Source: Nocardia arthritidis NBRC 100137 (GTDB lineage Bacteria > Actinomycetota > Actinomycetes > Mycobacteriales > Mycobacteriaceae). Taken from it: DNA of 64,000 nucleotides. The number at the start of each line of letters is the position of its first letter. Within the stretch, counting starts at the first letter, position 1. The stretch lies in contig NZ_BDBB01000036.1 in the NCBI RefSeq assembly GCF_001612765.1, positions 1-64,000 on the forward strand, given 5' to 3'. The notes under the pieces were generated by a model. It saw nothing but the letters and a program-made list of their open reading frames with translations, did not search any database and was not told the origin of the DNA. Below, piece by piece: positions 35,845-43,915 of this stretch. The position numbers and the translations under genes are program-made.

Positions 35845-37287
35845 CTACGACATGAGCCGGTAGTCCGCGATCTCGACTCGGCGGGTGCGTCGGTCGTATT
35901 CACTGACCAGTCCGGGCCAGTTCGCCGTGATCCGACCGGTTTCGGAGCGATACCAGCTCGCACAGGAAGCCCATACCGTCGAGGCGAGCCTGCGCTGCAC
36001 CTCGGCGTCATAGCGTTGCTCGATGTCGGCGCGAACGTCGAGCGCGGTTCCCGGACGAGCGTCGAGATGCTCGATGAGCTGGCGGATGTAGCGCGCTTGG
36101 CGTTCGAGCATGTAGATGATCGACCCGGAGCCGAGATTGGTGTTCGGGCCGTACATGATGAACAGATTCGGAAAACCGGGAACCGCAATGCCCAGGTAGG
36201 CCCGCGCGCCCGCGGCCCAGACATCGTGCAGGTCGCGACCGTTGTGATCTCGGATCTTCATCGGCGCCAATAGTTCCTGCGCCAGGAAACCTGTCCCGTA
36301 GATAATGGCGTCGACCTCGTGCTCGACACCGTCGGCAGTCCGGATTCCCCGGGGGGTGAGCTCGGTGACTGCCGCGGTCACCACGTGCACATTGGTTTCG
36401 GTGAGCGCGGCATAGAAGTTGTTGCCGAATAGCACACACTTGCCTCCGATCGGATAGTCCGGGGTCAGCGCCGCCCGCAGTTCCTCGTCCGGAATTTGTA
36501 TGCGCAGATTCCATTTCGCGATCCAGCCGACAAAGCGGGCGATGCTTCGAGCCCGCACAAGGCCCAAGGCGCCGAGTTCCCCACCCGACCAGCACAGTAG
36601 CCGCTCCACGCTTTGCAGCAATGGCCTCCGCCGAACAGTTGAACGGTGCAGACGACCGTACGCGGCGTCCGGCTTCGGCAAGATGTAAGGAGCCGATCGC
36701 TGAAAGACCGTCAGATCGGCCACCACCGGCTGGATGCGCGGCACGAACTGGACGGCGCTCGCGCCGGTTCCGATGACCGCCACCCTCTTGCCGGCGAGTT
36801 CGTAGTCGTGATTCCACTCCGCGGAATGGAAGCTGACGCCCGCAAACGACTCCCGGCCCGAGATTGCCGGAATTGCCGGTCGGGACAGCTGGCCGGTGGC
36901 GGGCACGAACACATCGGCATCCAAAATCTCGCCGGTGTTCGTCTCGATTCGCCACCGTCGCGTTGTCGCATCGAACTCCGCGCCGGTTACCTCTGTGTCG
37001 AACCGGATGTGCGGGCGCAGACCGTAGTCGTCCATCAGCCAGTTCAGGTAATCTTTGATATCCCGCTGCTCCGAATACCGTCTCGGCCAACGTGGATTCG
37101 GAGCGAATGAGAACGAGTAGTACGGCGACGGAACGTCGCATGCCGCACCAGGATAGGTGTTCTCCCGCCAGACGCCCCCCGCCTCGGATGCCTTCTCCAG
37201 GATGACGAAATCATGGTGACCGGAGCGCACGAGCTCCAACGCCATCGCCAACCCACCGAAACCGGCACCGACGATGACCACAGCCAC
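35845..37287 (-). CDS. flavin-containing (Baeyer-Villiger-like) monooxygenase
   Basis: A 480-residue FAD/NADPH monooxygenase. VIVGAGFGGLAMALEL is the FAD fold, VAVIGTGASAVQFVP the NADPH fold, and FAGVSFHSAEWNHD the BVMO-type fingerprint, with Asn instead of Pro/Asp directly after Trp. GGVWRENTYPGAACDVPSP is also typical. These enzymes insert oxygen into ketones or oxidise heteroatoms. It is a single gene between the LacI regulator and the toxin-like remnant; substrate unknown. Confidence 0.87.
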   Translation of the reverse strand: MAVVIVGAGFGGLAMALELVRSGHHDFVILEKASEAGGVWRENTYPGAACDVPSPYYSFSFAPNPRWPRRYSEQRDIKDYLNWLMDDYGLRPHIRFDTEVTGAEFDATTRRWRIETNTGEILDADVFVPATGQLSRPAIPAISGRESFAGVSFHSAEWNHDYELAGKRVAVIGTGASAVQFVPRIQPVVADLTVFQRSAPYILPKPDAAYGRLHRSTVRRRPLLQSVERLLCWSGGELGALGLVRARSIARFVGWIAKWNLRIQIPDEELRAALTPDYPIGGKCVLFGNNFYAALTETNVHVVTAAVTELTPRGIRTADGVEHEVDAIIYGTGFLAQELLAPMKIRDHNGRDLHDVWAAGARAYLGIAVPGFPNLFIMYGPNTNLGSGSIIYMLERQARYIRQLIEHLDARPGTALDVRADIEQRYDAEVQRRLASTVWASCASWYRSETGRITANWPGLVSEYDRRTRRVEIADYRLMS

Positions 37288-37563
37288 AGACCCAGCCTAG
37301 CGCCGTATCCTCGAGTACTGCAGCCCAATGCGCGACGTCGTGGATGCGCACTTGGCGCCGCGAAGTCCCAGTCGATGAATGCCACAGCGCAGAGTGTGTT
37401 GTCGGTGCATTGAGCGTGTTCAGGGTGCGGGTTCGCTCGGTCGCCATCCGGCCCGGGCGACAGTGAGGATGCGCAGTGCGGCCCGCAGTTGGCCGCGGCG
37501 CCGATCGCACAGGTCGTCGAGGTCGGTGGCGAGGGTGGACCGTGCCACGGTGCGGAGCTCGAG

Positions 37564-37815
37564 CGTGTTTACGCGCTGGACAAAGAGGCGATGGAGCATG
37601 TCTTCGTGCCGAAGCATGAACTGGATGGACTGGTGAAGTCGCCGGGTGGCGAAGAAGCGACGATGACGAAGATCATCGAGAGCGTTCACGGCGTTCCGGG
37701 CGGTGTGTATAACGGCTCGAATCCGTTGGTGCGCACAATCAATGGCCAAACCGTCCATATTCGCGGCGCAATGATCGACGGTGTCTTCAAAATCGGCACC
37801 GCATACATTCCATGA
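37564..37815 (+). pseudogene. C-terminal fragment resembling a polymorphic toxin domain
   Basis: About 84 residues with coding-like sequence but no proper start (only an ATG inside the domain at 37593). It ends with RGAMIDGVFKIGTAYIP and contains FVPKHELDGLV and GGEEATMTKIIES. I recall this pattern from C-terminal domains of long secreted toxin-type proteins of actinomycetes, but cannot name the family. The N-terminal delivery part is missing. An immunity-like gene follows after 25 bases, which supports the reading. Confidence 0.4.
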
Positions 37816-37840
37816 TGTAGCGCGAGAACCGAGGAGATTG

Positions 37841-38209
37841 ATGAGTAGTACACCGATTCCGCCGCGAGCGTTGAACGACCTCGAAATCAGCGTCGTCACC
37901 AAGCTGCTGTCGGCGGGCGCCCCCGCCGCCTCCGAGTATCTGGCGCAAATGCCGTATGCGCAGGTCGTCGCAACCTGGGGTGTCGGTTCACCCAGTGTCG
38001 ATCTGGCGGTGCGGCCCGGTGCGATGCAAGCATCCGGTTCGCCGGGCGGAATCTTCGCCAGCGGAGCGGTCGCCGACCGCAACGGAGCTCCGATCGGCGA
38101 GGTCATGCTATGGGTCGAGAACGGCTGGCTCAGTGGAATCGAGTACGCCTGGTATACGAACGAACGCCCACCCGCACTGCCCGAGCCCGGTCATATCGAG
38201 CTTCTGTAG
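37841..38209 (+). CDS. possible immunity protein of a toxin-immunity pair
   Basis: A 122-residue soluble acidic protein starting at ATG 37841 with GAGGAG upstream. The pattern (LNDLEISVVTKLLSAGAP, SEYLAQMPYAQVV, then a Trp- and Gly-rich second half with WVENGWLSGIEYAWY) resembles small proteins encoded directly behind secreted toxins in Nocardia and Streptomyces. Function is inferred from position and style; no family name is certain. It appears intact while the toxin-like neighbour is truncated. Confidence 0.5.
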   Translation: MSSTPIPPRALNDLEISVVTKLLSAGAPAASEYLAQMPYAQVVATWGVGSPSVDLAVRPGAMQASGSPGGIFASGAVADRNGAPIGEVMLWVENGWLSGIEYAWYTNERPPALPEPGHIELL

Positions 38210-38612
38210 CGCAAGATAATGATTGGGCCGTAGGACCTCACGCGCCGCGGCCATCCAGTGCCGATTGTCCTCGACGTAGGGCATCGCTTGTTTCACCCGT
38301 CCGTTACCCGGCGTGCACCAGTTCCTGCACGCGTCATCTCCGCCATCGGCAACATCGGCAACTGTAGGTGTGGCGCCCGGCTCGCCGCGCAAAGCGGCGG
38401 CCTACGCCGAGGAGCATCGGGCGCATGTTCCCAGCGCTCGGACATTCCGCGCCGACGCGGCGTGCTGGGGGCCGCCGGTATCGGCGCGACGATGATCCTC
38501 ACCGCCGATCTCAGGCACGCGCCGGAGGAACCGCGCTCGCCCACCCGGCGCGCAGTGCCGAATTCGGGCGAGGTGTCATACGCAGACCGCGACGAATGCA
38601 CCGGATGCCAAG

Positions 38613-38624
38613 TGTAGACCTACA
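38613..38624. promoter_or_regulatory. TetR-type box, copy A
   Basis: TGTAGACCTACA is a palindrome (TGTAG-AC-CTACA) immediately upstream of a -35 hexamer. The same box occurs at 43719-43730 and, with one change, at 41829-41840, upstream of two paralogous TetR genes. Confidence 0.65.
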
Positions 38625-38627
38625 CTG

Positions 38628-38656
38628 TTGACATAACGCTCCGGGCGGCGTCTACT
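38628..38656 (+). promoter_or_regulatory. promoter (TTGACA-17-TCTACT)
   Basis: A perfect -35 hexamer TTGACA at 38628-38633, 17 bases, then TCTACT at 38651-38656. It is placed to transcribe the small genes from about 38698 on and sits beside the TetR-type box, which would let the repressor block it. Confidence 0.55.
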
Positions 38657-38728
38657 GAGGGGAGCAACCGATCCGGGCCAAAGCTTCGAGGATCGCCATG
38701 ATCATCACTGTCAAACCGGCCGAGTCGA

Positions 38729-39100
38729 GTGCATCTGCAAGTCGGCTCGAGCGTCACCGCTCGACGTCCGGCGGGCGCCCGTGGCGAACGCGACGCCGAC
38801 GCTACGACCGCGGACTGGTCGGTTCAGCCCGCGGCGGGCCGCAGCCCTTCGACTGCACCTTCGCTCGACCCGGACACCCCGGCATCGCCGCCGGTGCGTC
38901 CGGCAAACGCCGCCGGGCAGCGGCCGAAAAATGGCCCACGTTCCGCGGCAGGACCCCTGTTCGATGACAGGTCGCCCGTCTCGGGCCGTTCGTGGGGACC
39001 GACGCCGGTAACCGCGAGCCATCTCACTGCAGACAAGGACGCCGCGATGAGTATCAGAGCAAGATTCGCCCACCGAACCCGAGCCGCCTTCAAGCACTGA
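38729..39100 (+). CDS. uncertain small gene, Ala/Pro-rich
   Basis: A GTG-started frame of 123 residues, mostly Ala, Pro, Arg and Ser, probably disordered, ending in MSIRARFAHRTRAAFKH. An overlapping frame from ATG 38698 (89 residues, GAGG upstream) starts MIITVKPAESSASASRL but soon becomes Arg-rich. The promoter at 38628-38656 implies that something is expressed here. I cannot decide between the frames; neither matches a family I know. Confidence 0.3.
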   Translation: MHLQVGSSVTARRPAGARGERDADATTADWSVQPAAGRSPSTAPSLDPDTPASPPVRPANAAGQRPKNGPRSAAGPLFDDRSPVSGRSWGPTPVTASHLTADKDAAMSIRARFAHRTRAAFKH

Positions 39101-39138
39101 CCCCACCCCATCCTTCCGCACCGAATCAGGTACCGCTC

Positions 39139-39294
39139 ATGATCATTCTCGGAATCGTCCTCCTCGTCGTCGGATTCCTCCTCGGCATCCCGTGGCTCGT
39201 CACCGCTGGAGTCATCGTCGCGCTCATCGGCGTGGTGCTGATGATCGCGGGCATGGCCGGCCATGCCGTCGGCGGCCGACGGCACTACTACTGA
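39139..39294 (+). CDS. DUF6131 small membrane protein
   Basis: A 51-residue protein starting MIILGIVLLVVGFLLGIPWL, with two membrane segments and a GGRRHYY tail. This matches the tiny DUF6131 proteins of Nocardia, Rhodococcus and Mycobacterium, often found near stress sigma factors. Function is unknown. A stable hairpin (39303-39330) follows the stop. Confidence 0.7.
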   Translation: MIILGIVLLVVGFLLGIPWLVTAGVIVALIGVVLMIAGMAGHAVGGRRHYY

Positions 39295-39302
39295 CCGATC
39301 CC

Positions 39303-39330
39303 GCGCAGCCGGGCCGAGTTCCGGCTGCGC
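39303..39330 (+). terminator. hairpin after the DUF6131 gene
   Basis: Perfect ten-base arms GCGCAGCCGG and CCGGCTGCGC with an eight-base loop, eight bases after the DUF6131 stop. No U tract, as usual in high-GC actinobacteria. Confidence 0.5.
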
Positions 39331-39371
39331 CGCGATTCGCCTACGCGGCATGCGAATGCAGGGAGAACACG

Positions 39372-39491
39372 ATGCGACACTCCACTACTCACAACACGAT
39401 CGAGACAACGACGATCCGCGACAAACGAACTCGATGCCGCGGTCAGGCAAGCTCTGTGCCTGACCCGCCGGAATTCGGTGGAGGTGCATGA
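39372..39491 (+). CDS. possible 39-aa ORF
   Basis: An ATG with GGGAGAACACG upstream opens a 39-residue hydrophilic frame (MRHSTTHNTIETTTIRDKRT) whose stop overlaps the start of the next small gene. Only the upstream site and the overlap support it. Confidence 0.3.
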   Translation: MRHSTTHNTIETTTIRDKRTRCRGQASSVPDPPEFGGGA

Positions 39492-39694
39492 TGCGTCGTT
39501 TAGTGCCGTTGCTTCTGCTCATCTGGTTGATCATCGGTGTCATCGCCGCCGGTCAACGCGGATACTTCACCGAGCGCGACCAGAACTGCGCCAGCGCGGC
39601 AACCATCGCGGTCACCGTCATCGCGGGCCCGCTGAACTATGCAGGCGTCAATCCCAAGGTGAACGATTGCGATCTGCCCCAACCCAGCCCGTAA
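39488..39694 (+). CDS. small conserved membrane or secreted protein, 68 aa
   Basis: It starts MMRRLVPLLLLIWLIIGVIA, a single hydrophobic helix or signal anchor, followed by GQRGYFTERDQNC and GPLNYAGVNPKVNDCDLPQP with two Cys that could pair outside the cell. Small proteins with this pattern recur in mycolata. GGTGGAGGTGC precedes the start. It stands just before the sigma factor gene. Function unknown. Confidence 0.65.
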   Translation: MMRRLVPLLLLIWLIIGVIAAGQRGYFTERDQNCASAATIAVTVIAGPLNYAGVNPKVNDCDLPQPSP

Positions 39695-39830
39695 CACGAC
39701 ACCGCGACGGATCTCCCGGCCCCACCGGTGCCGGCATCCCTGTACTCGTGCCAGGCCGAGGCGATTCCGGCCTGGCGCCACGTCGCGACTTCGCGACCTT
39801 CATCAACCTCAGGTCGCCGCTGCACACCCC

Positions 39831-39856
39831 GTTCACCAACGCGGTTGTCCGGGTGC
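39831..39856 (+). promoter_or_regulatory. possible SigB/SigF-type promoter
   Basis: GTTC, 16 bases, GGGTGC, 39 bases before the sigma factor start. This approximates the GTTT-N15/16-GGGTAT consensus of actinobacterial SigB/SigF promoters, so the gene could be autoregulated. Both elements deviate from consensus. Confidence 0.3.
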
Positions 39857-39894
39857 CCAACCTCCGCCGATTCAGCTGGATCCGAGGTAGACCG

Positions 39895-40713
39895 ATGACC
39901 GATAAGTCGACACGGACTCTCCCTGCGAGGACGCCACACACCCGCCGCGGCACCGACAACTACGACCATCTCGAACCACTGTTCGCCCAGCTCGCCGAAC
40001 TGGACGTGGACGACCCGCGCCGAGTTACTTTGCGGGAGAAGCTGATCGGGCGATGCCTGCCACTGGCCGAACACATCGCCCGCAAGTACGCAGGCCGCGG
40101 CGAGAACTTCGATGATCTCCTGCAGACCGCCCGACTGGGCATGGTGACCGCCGTCGACCGGTTCGACCCCGATTACGGGACAACGTTCCTGTCTTTCGCG
40201 GTACCGACCATCATGGGCGAGATCCGCCGCCATTTCCGTGACTTCACCTGGGCACTGCGAGTACCACGGCAAGTCAAGGAAATTCAGCAAAGCCTCGGCC
40301 CGACGATCGAAATGCTGTCGCAACGACTGGGTCGCATGCCCAAAGCCGGCGAGATCGCCGAGCAGCTCGGCGTCGGCGTCGGCGATGTCACACAGGCAAT
40401 GATCGCCCACAACGGCTACCAGACCTCTTCGATCAACGCGACCGCCGACTATGACAACGAGAACGCGCCGCTGTCGTTGCTCGACATTCTCGGCGCCGAG
40501 GAACCGGACTACTGCACCATCGAGGACTGCCTGACGGTGAAACCTCTCATCGCCGCGTTGCCCGAGCGTGAACGCGAAGTGCTGTTCATGCGCTTCTTCG
40601 AATTCCAACCCCAAACCCAGATCGCCGAGCATTTCGGCGTCTCCCAGATGCACGTCTCACGCATCCTGGCCAAGACGCTGAACTCGTTGCACGAGACGGC
40701 ATTACGCGACTGA
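39895..40713 (+). CDS. SigB/SigF/SigG-family RNA polymerase sigma factor
   Basis: A 272-residue group 3 sigma factor. Region 2 is intact (ENFDDLLQTARLGMVTAVDR, then FAVPTIMGEIRRHFRDFTW), region 3 includes QRLGRMPKAGEIAEQLGVG, and region 4 ends with QTQIAEHFGVSQMHVSRILA. The type directs stress, stationary-phase or differentiation genes and is usually held by an anti-sigma factor; none is encoded next to it. ATG 39895 with GAGGTAG upstream is chosen; longer frames run into non-homologous sequence. Confidence 0.9.
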   Translation: MTDKSTRTLPARTPHTRRGTDNYDHLEPLFAQLAELDVDDPRRVTLREKLIGRCLPLAEHIARKYAGRGENFDDLLQTARLGMVTAVDRFDPDYGTTFLSFAVPTIMGEIRRHFRDFTWALRVPRQVKEIQQSLGPTIEMLSQRLGRMPKAGEIAEQLGVGVGDVTQAMIAHNGYQTSSINATADYDNENAPLSLLDILGAEEPDYCTIEDCLTVKPLIAALPEREREVLFMRFFEFQPQTQIAEHFGVSQMHVSRILAKTLNSLHETALRD

Positions 40714-41150
40714 GCAGCCTGCTCGAAAACTTTGGAAGCCCTGAGAACCCGGCCGATCAGGCCGGGGGAGCGCACGCATCCAGCCTGTTCGACCAGCAAA
40801 TCGGATCGTCCAGCGGTCGAATCGTTCGAAGCGCTGTTCTGGGCCCGCCATGGACGGCGAATACTCGTCCGAGGCCGACAACGATGCGCCAGAGGGCGTC
40901 GAGGACGGATTGTCGTCAGAGACGAGGCTCGCCCGGTATCAGTGGGGTGAAGCTCCGCCGGAACCACCTGAACGGTTATCGAAGAGTGTCCGTTGTGTGG
41001 CTGTGCCGCGCTGTCGGCGCAGCCCCGCCTTTACCGGCCGGAGGTCGAATGCGGGGCAGGTTCCGTCTAAGCGTCCATCGGTCATTTTTCCAGTTCAGGG
41101 CTAGTGCATCGGCGTTAGGGTAGAGGGGGGAGAGTGCGAGGAGTCGAAAG
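40714..41150. other. intergenic region without a recognised gene
   Basis: Short open frames on both strands have no support. A purine-rich GTAGAGGGGGGAGAGTGCGAGGAG tract near 41120-41143 (read in parts) provides the ribosome binding site for the next gene. Nothing else is seen. Confidence 0.4.
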
Positions 41151-41564
41151 ATGAGCACCACCATTGTGATCGTGATCGTCGTCGCGGTTGTTGTCATTTT
41201 GCTTTTGGCCGGTGTATGGGTGTTGATGCGCAAACGGCGCGAACACCAGCGGGTCGAAGCCGAAGGCATTCGTAGCCGCGCGGCGGAACAAGAACTCGAG
41301 GTCGGTCAGCGGGAGGCGCGGGCGAAGGAGACTGCCGCCAAGAGCCGGGCGGCAAAAGCCGAAGCCGAGGCCAAGGCGGCGCAGGCCGAGCAGCTTGCTC
41401 AGCAGGCGCACGTGCATCGCGGTGCGGCGGCGGAATCGCGAACCGAGCTGGACAAGGAGTGGGAGCGCGCGGATAAGGTCGATCCGGACTCGAAGGCAGG
41501 TGAGACGCCACGCGGGGCTGATCCTGAACGGCCGTCGCCGCCAAGAACCGGTGGCGTTGCGTGA
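41151..41564 (+). CDS. membrane-anchored coiled-coil protein
   Basis: A 137-residue protein with one N-terminal membrane helix (about 4-26), a basic stop (MRKRREHQR), then about 70 residues of Ala/Glu/Lys/Arg-rich coiled coil (about 35-105) and a Pro-rich tail. The type is common in actinomycetes near stress genes; function is unknown. The coiled coil probably lies in the cytoplasm. Confidence 0.65.
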   Translation: MSTTIVIVIVVAVVVILLLAGVWVLMRKRREHQRVEAEGIRSRAAEQELEVGQREARAKETAAKSRAAKAEAEAKAAQAEQLAQQAHVHRGAAAESRTELDKEWERADKVDPDSKAGETPRGADPERPSPPRTGGVA

Positions 41565-41884
41565 ACTCCACACCCCTGGACGCGCTCGTACGCGACAATG
41601 CCCTCGTCCGTTTCGAATAATCTCTGGGCCGCCGATGGAACAAGTCATCGACGTAGTAGGCCCCGGCCGTCGGAACGCGCCTGATAGGCGTGGGTGGAAG
41701 CGGCGTGAAGAGCTTCCAGGACAGTCCATGGTCACGGGCGACGACTTCGTTCTTCCTCGGATCTCCTACCCGACCGCTGCGCGAACCGGTCGCCCATCTC
41801 AGGGTCTAGATACATTGTATGTCTACGATGTAGACTTACAACGGTAACAGATCAGAGTTCCGACCGAGAGGAGGCGTCGAGTCG
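41565..41884. promoter_or_regulatory. upstream region of TetR gene 1
   Basis: No supported gene. The last 70 bases are AT-rich around 41810-41850 and hold GTCTAC-GAT-GTAGAC (41821-41835) and the TGTAGACTTACA box (41829-41840). AGAGGAGGC at 41867-41875 serves the TetR start. Confidence 0.5.
41829..41840. promoter_or_regulatory. TetR-type box, copy B
   Basis: TGTAGACTTACA, one base different from copies A and C, followed three bases later by TAACA where the others have TGACA. It overlaps a perfect GTCTAC-N3-GTAGAC inverted repeat. It is 45 bases upstream of TetR gene 1. Confidence 0.65.
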
Positions 41885-42625
41885 ATGAGCCGTGTCAAGG
41901 CCGGACCAAGCGGTTCCGCGGACGCCTCAGCGGACCGCGCCGCCCGAGAGGACCACGCGGCAAGCCCGCTGACCCGGTCCGCGATGTTGGCGGCCGCCCT
42001 CGAGATCATCGATCGCGATAGTGTCGAACATCTGTCGATGCGGCGCCTCGGCCGGGCGCTCGACCGCGACCCGATGGTGCTCTACCGGCACGCGGCCAAC
42101 AAAGCCGCACTTCTCGACGGAGTCGCCGAAATCGTGCTCGAACAACTCACCGTCGACCCCACCGACCCGGACTGGCGCCGTCAACTGCGCATCATCGCCC
42201 GCGACTTCCGCCGACTGGCAGTAGCCCACCCGAACGTGGTTCCCCTGCTGGTCACCCATCCGCTGTCCACCCCGCTCGGACTGCGGCCGCTCGGCACCCT
42301 GCGGCCGCTGGAACGCACCCTCGACCTGCTCACCCGGGCCGACTTCAGCAGTGCCGACGCCCTGCACATCTACCGCGCGCTGTTCGGATTCCTCTATGGT
42401 CACGTCCTCAACGGGCTCCAGGAAGTCATCGAACGCCCCGAAGAGACCGACGACGTGCTGCGTCTCGGCTTGTACCGCCTACCTGTCGACGAATTTCCCT
42501 TGCTTCGCGGCCTCGCCTCGGATCTGGCTGCCTACGAAGGCGGAGTCGAACTCGAACGCGGCCTCGACATTTTGATCAGCGGTCTCACCGAGACGATGAC
42601 ACCAGCCGCCACGCGGCCGAGATAG
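41885..42625 (+). CDS. TetR/AcrR-family regulator, paralogue 1
   Basis: A 246-residue repressor with a TetR helix-turn-helix (LTRSAMLAAALEIIDRD, HLSMRRLGRALDRDPMVLYR) and a tetracycline-repressor-like C-terminal domain (PDWRRQLRIIARDFRRL). It is strikingly similar along its whole length to the convergent gene at 42942-43673. Its upstream box is shared with that gene and with the promoter at 38628, so autoregulation and cross-regulation are likely. No ligand known. Confidence 0.87.
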   Translation: MSRVKAGPSGSADASADRAAREDHAASPLTRSAMLAAALEIIDRDSVEHLSMRRLGRALDRDPMVLYRHAANKAALLDGVAEIVLEQLTVDPTDPDWRRQLRIIARDFRRLAVAHPNVVPLLVTHPLSTPLGLRPLGTLRPLERTLDLLTRADFSSADALHIYRALFGFLYGHVLNGLQEVIERPEETDDVLRLGLYRLPVDEFPLLRGLASDLAAYEGGVELERGLDILISGLTETMTPAATRPR

Positions 42626-42662
42626 GAACGCCGCAACTGACCCCAACCACCCAGGGGCGGCC

Positions 42663-42970
42663 GGTGCCGTCCACCACTCGCCCGCGGCTCGAGTTCGACG
42701 CAGCGGGCACCGGCGGGGTGTGGCGGCCGCGCGGCAACGAGCAAACTCGCCAACGGTGGGCGTCAGGTTCGGCTCGACGGCTACCGGCACAAGCCCGCGC
42801 ACACCGTCGATGTCCTCGGGGTCAGCGGTGACAAACGCACTCTGCGAGTGCACTTTCCGTTCGCCGACAACGGCGAAATGCCGCGCAGCACTGTTGGGAT
42901 TCCGAAGGCGGCTCCCTCGACGCGGACTGAGCGCCACACCATCACTCTGATCCGGGCAGCCTGGCGGTGA
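42663..42970 (+). pseudogene. frameshifted remnant between the TetR genes
   Basis: Coding-like sequence on the plus strand: TRPRLEFDAAGTGGVWRP in one frame, then, shifted, NGGRQVRLDGYRHKPAHTVD, VLGVSGDKRTLRVHFPFADN and GEMPRSTVGIPKA up to a stop at 42968-42970. No start codon is linked to it, and it runs into the end of TetR gene 2. I do not recognise the family. Confidence 0.35.
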
Positions 42971-43673
42971 GACCGGTGAGCAGGATGTCCAGGCCGCGTT
43001 CGAGTTCGGCTTCGCCGTCGTAGGCGGCCAGGACGGGCGCGAGTTCGCGCAGCAGTGGGAATTCCGCTATCGGTAGGCGATGCAGACCGAGCCGCAGTAC
43101 ATCGTCGGTCTCCTCGGGACGCTCCACGATCTCCTGCAACTCGTTGAGAACGTGCCCGTACAGGAAGCCGAACACCGCACGGTAGACGTGCAGCGCGTCG
43201 GCGCCGGAGAACCCGGCACGGGTGAGCAGCTGGAGGATGTCTTCCAAGGGGCGGATCACCGCAGGCGGCCGCAGCCCCAACGGTGTGGCCAACGGCCTGG
43301 TTACCAGCAACGGCACCACCCGTGGATGCGCCAGCGCCAGTCGCCGGAAATCCCGGGCGAGGGCGCGCAGTTGTGTCGCCCAGTCCGGGGCGGCGGGATC
43401 GACCGACAGCTGCGCCAGCACCAGTTCGGTCACACCGTCGAGCACAGCCGCCTTGTTCGGCACATGCCGGTAGATCACCATCGGATCCCGCCCTACCGCC
43501 TCGGCCAACCGCCGCATCGACAGCGCATCGACACCGTCCCGATCGATGATCTCGAGCGCCGCGGTCAGCACGGTCGTCCTGGTGATCGCACCGTTGCCCC
43601 GGCCGGTGGCGGCGCGGTCGGGCCGTCGGTTCCCAGAGCGAGAGCTCGGGCGATCGATCGGAACTTCGGCCAT
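42942..43673 (-). CDS. TetR/AcrR-family regulator, paralogue 2
   Basis: A 243-residue repressor closely similar to the gene at 41885-42625 (shared blocks: GFLYGHVLN, ERPEETDDVLRLGL, ELERGLDIL). Helix-turn-helix: ALSMRRLAEAVGRDPMVIYR. ATG 43673 is preferred because GGGAGG lies eight bases upstream; an ATG seven codons earlier is the alternative. TGTAGACCTACA (43719-43730) is about 46 bases upstream. The two genes converge, as after an inverted duplication. Confidence 0.85.
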   Translation of the reverse strand: MAEVPIDRPSSRSGNRRPDRAATGRGNGAITRTTVLTAALEIIDRDGVDALSMRRLAEAVGRDPMVIYRHVPNKAAVLDGVTELVLAQLSVDPAAPDWATQLRALARDFRRLALAHPRVVPLLVTRPLATPLGLRPPAVIRPLEDILQLLTRAGFSGADALHVYRAVFGFLYGHVLNELQEIVERPEETDDVLRLGLHRLPIAEFPLLRELAPVLAAYDGEAELERGLDILLTGLTARLPGSE

Positions 43674-43718
43674 CTCGGATGCCTCCCTCGTCATCAGAAT
43701 CTCCGATGGTGTAACTAG

Positions 43719-43730
43719 TGTAGACCTACA
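43719..43730. promoter_or_regulatory. TetR-type box, copy C
   Basis: TGTAGACCTACA, identical to copy A; the following TTGACA-type hexamer is also shared at the same distance, though here the gene is on the other strand. It lies upstream of TetR gene 2. Confidence 0.65.
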
Positions 43731-43752
43731 TCGTTGACATCTCGTAGTTCAG

Positions 43753-43792
43753 GGCACGTGGGGTCCAGTTGAACGAAAACTGGTGTTAGCGG
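43753..43792 (+). repeat. 40-bp inverted repeat, left copy
   Basis: It begins GGCACGTGGGGTCCAGTT and ends AACTGGTGTTAGCGG. It matches 34 of 40 bases of the reverse complement of 50957-50996, all six differences being transitions. Inside is a hairpin, CCAGTT and AACTGG about seven bases apart. A half copy follows at 43862-43877. Confidence 0.7.
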
Positions 43793-43861
43793 CGCGCGTG
43801 ACGGAAATGCCCTGCTACGTCGGTTGATTCGTGTGGTTCTGTGGAGGGGGCGTCCACTTCT

Positions 43862-43877
43862 GCGGAAACTGGCGCTA
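43862..43877 (+). repeat. half copy of the 40-bp repeat
   Basis: GCGGAAACTGGCGCTA is identical to the distal half of the right copy (complement of 50961-50976). It lies just before the 33-bp palindrome and the recombinase gene. Confidence 0.6.
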
Positions 43878-43882
43878 AGCAA

Positions 43883-43915
43883 TTACCGCACATAGTGACT
43901 CACTATGTGCGGTAA
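43883..43915. promoter_or_regulatory. perfect 33-bp palindrome
   Basis: Sixteen-base arms TTACCGCACATAGTGA and TCACTATGTGCGGTAA around a single central C. It is 84 bases upstream of the tyrosine recombinase start. It may be an operator for the recombinase gene or a recombination site; a spacer of only one base is unlike the 6-8 bases of lox or dif sites. Confidence 0.7.

Larger units (their letters stand above)
38210..38697. other. intergenic region with one promoter
   Basis: The first 390 bases show no gene I can support, although a minus-strand stretch near 38220-38290 reads somewhat coding-like (MPYVEDNRHWMAAAREVLRP). The last 90 bases hold the repeated TGTAGACCTACA box and a good promoter. 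Confidence 0.4.

Noticed and set aside
36008..37141. 377-residue minus-strand open frame
   Set aside because: Alternative frame of the Baeyer-Villiger-like gene, very Arg-rich.
41093..41123. SigB/SigF-like promoter (GTTC and GGGTAG) before the coiled-coil gene
   Set aside because: Spacing is 21 bases, too long for the consensus.
43734..43762. TTGACA near TetR box C as a plus-strand promoter
   Set aside because: No -10-like hexamer at 16-18 bases on the plus strand; the gene served is on the other strand.
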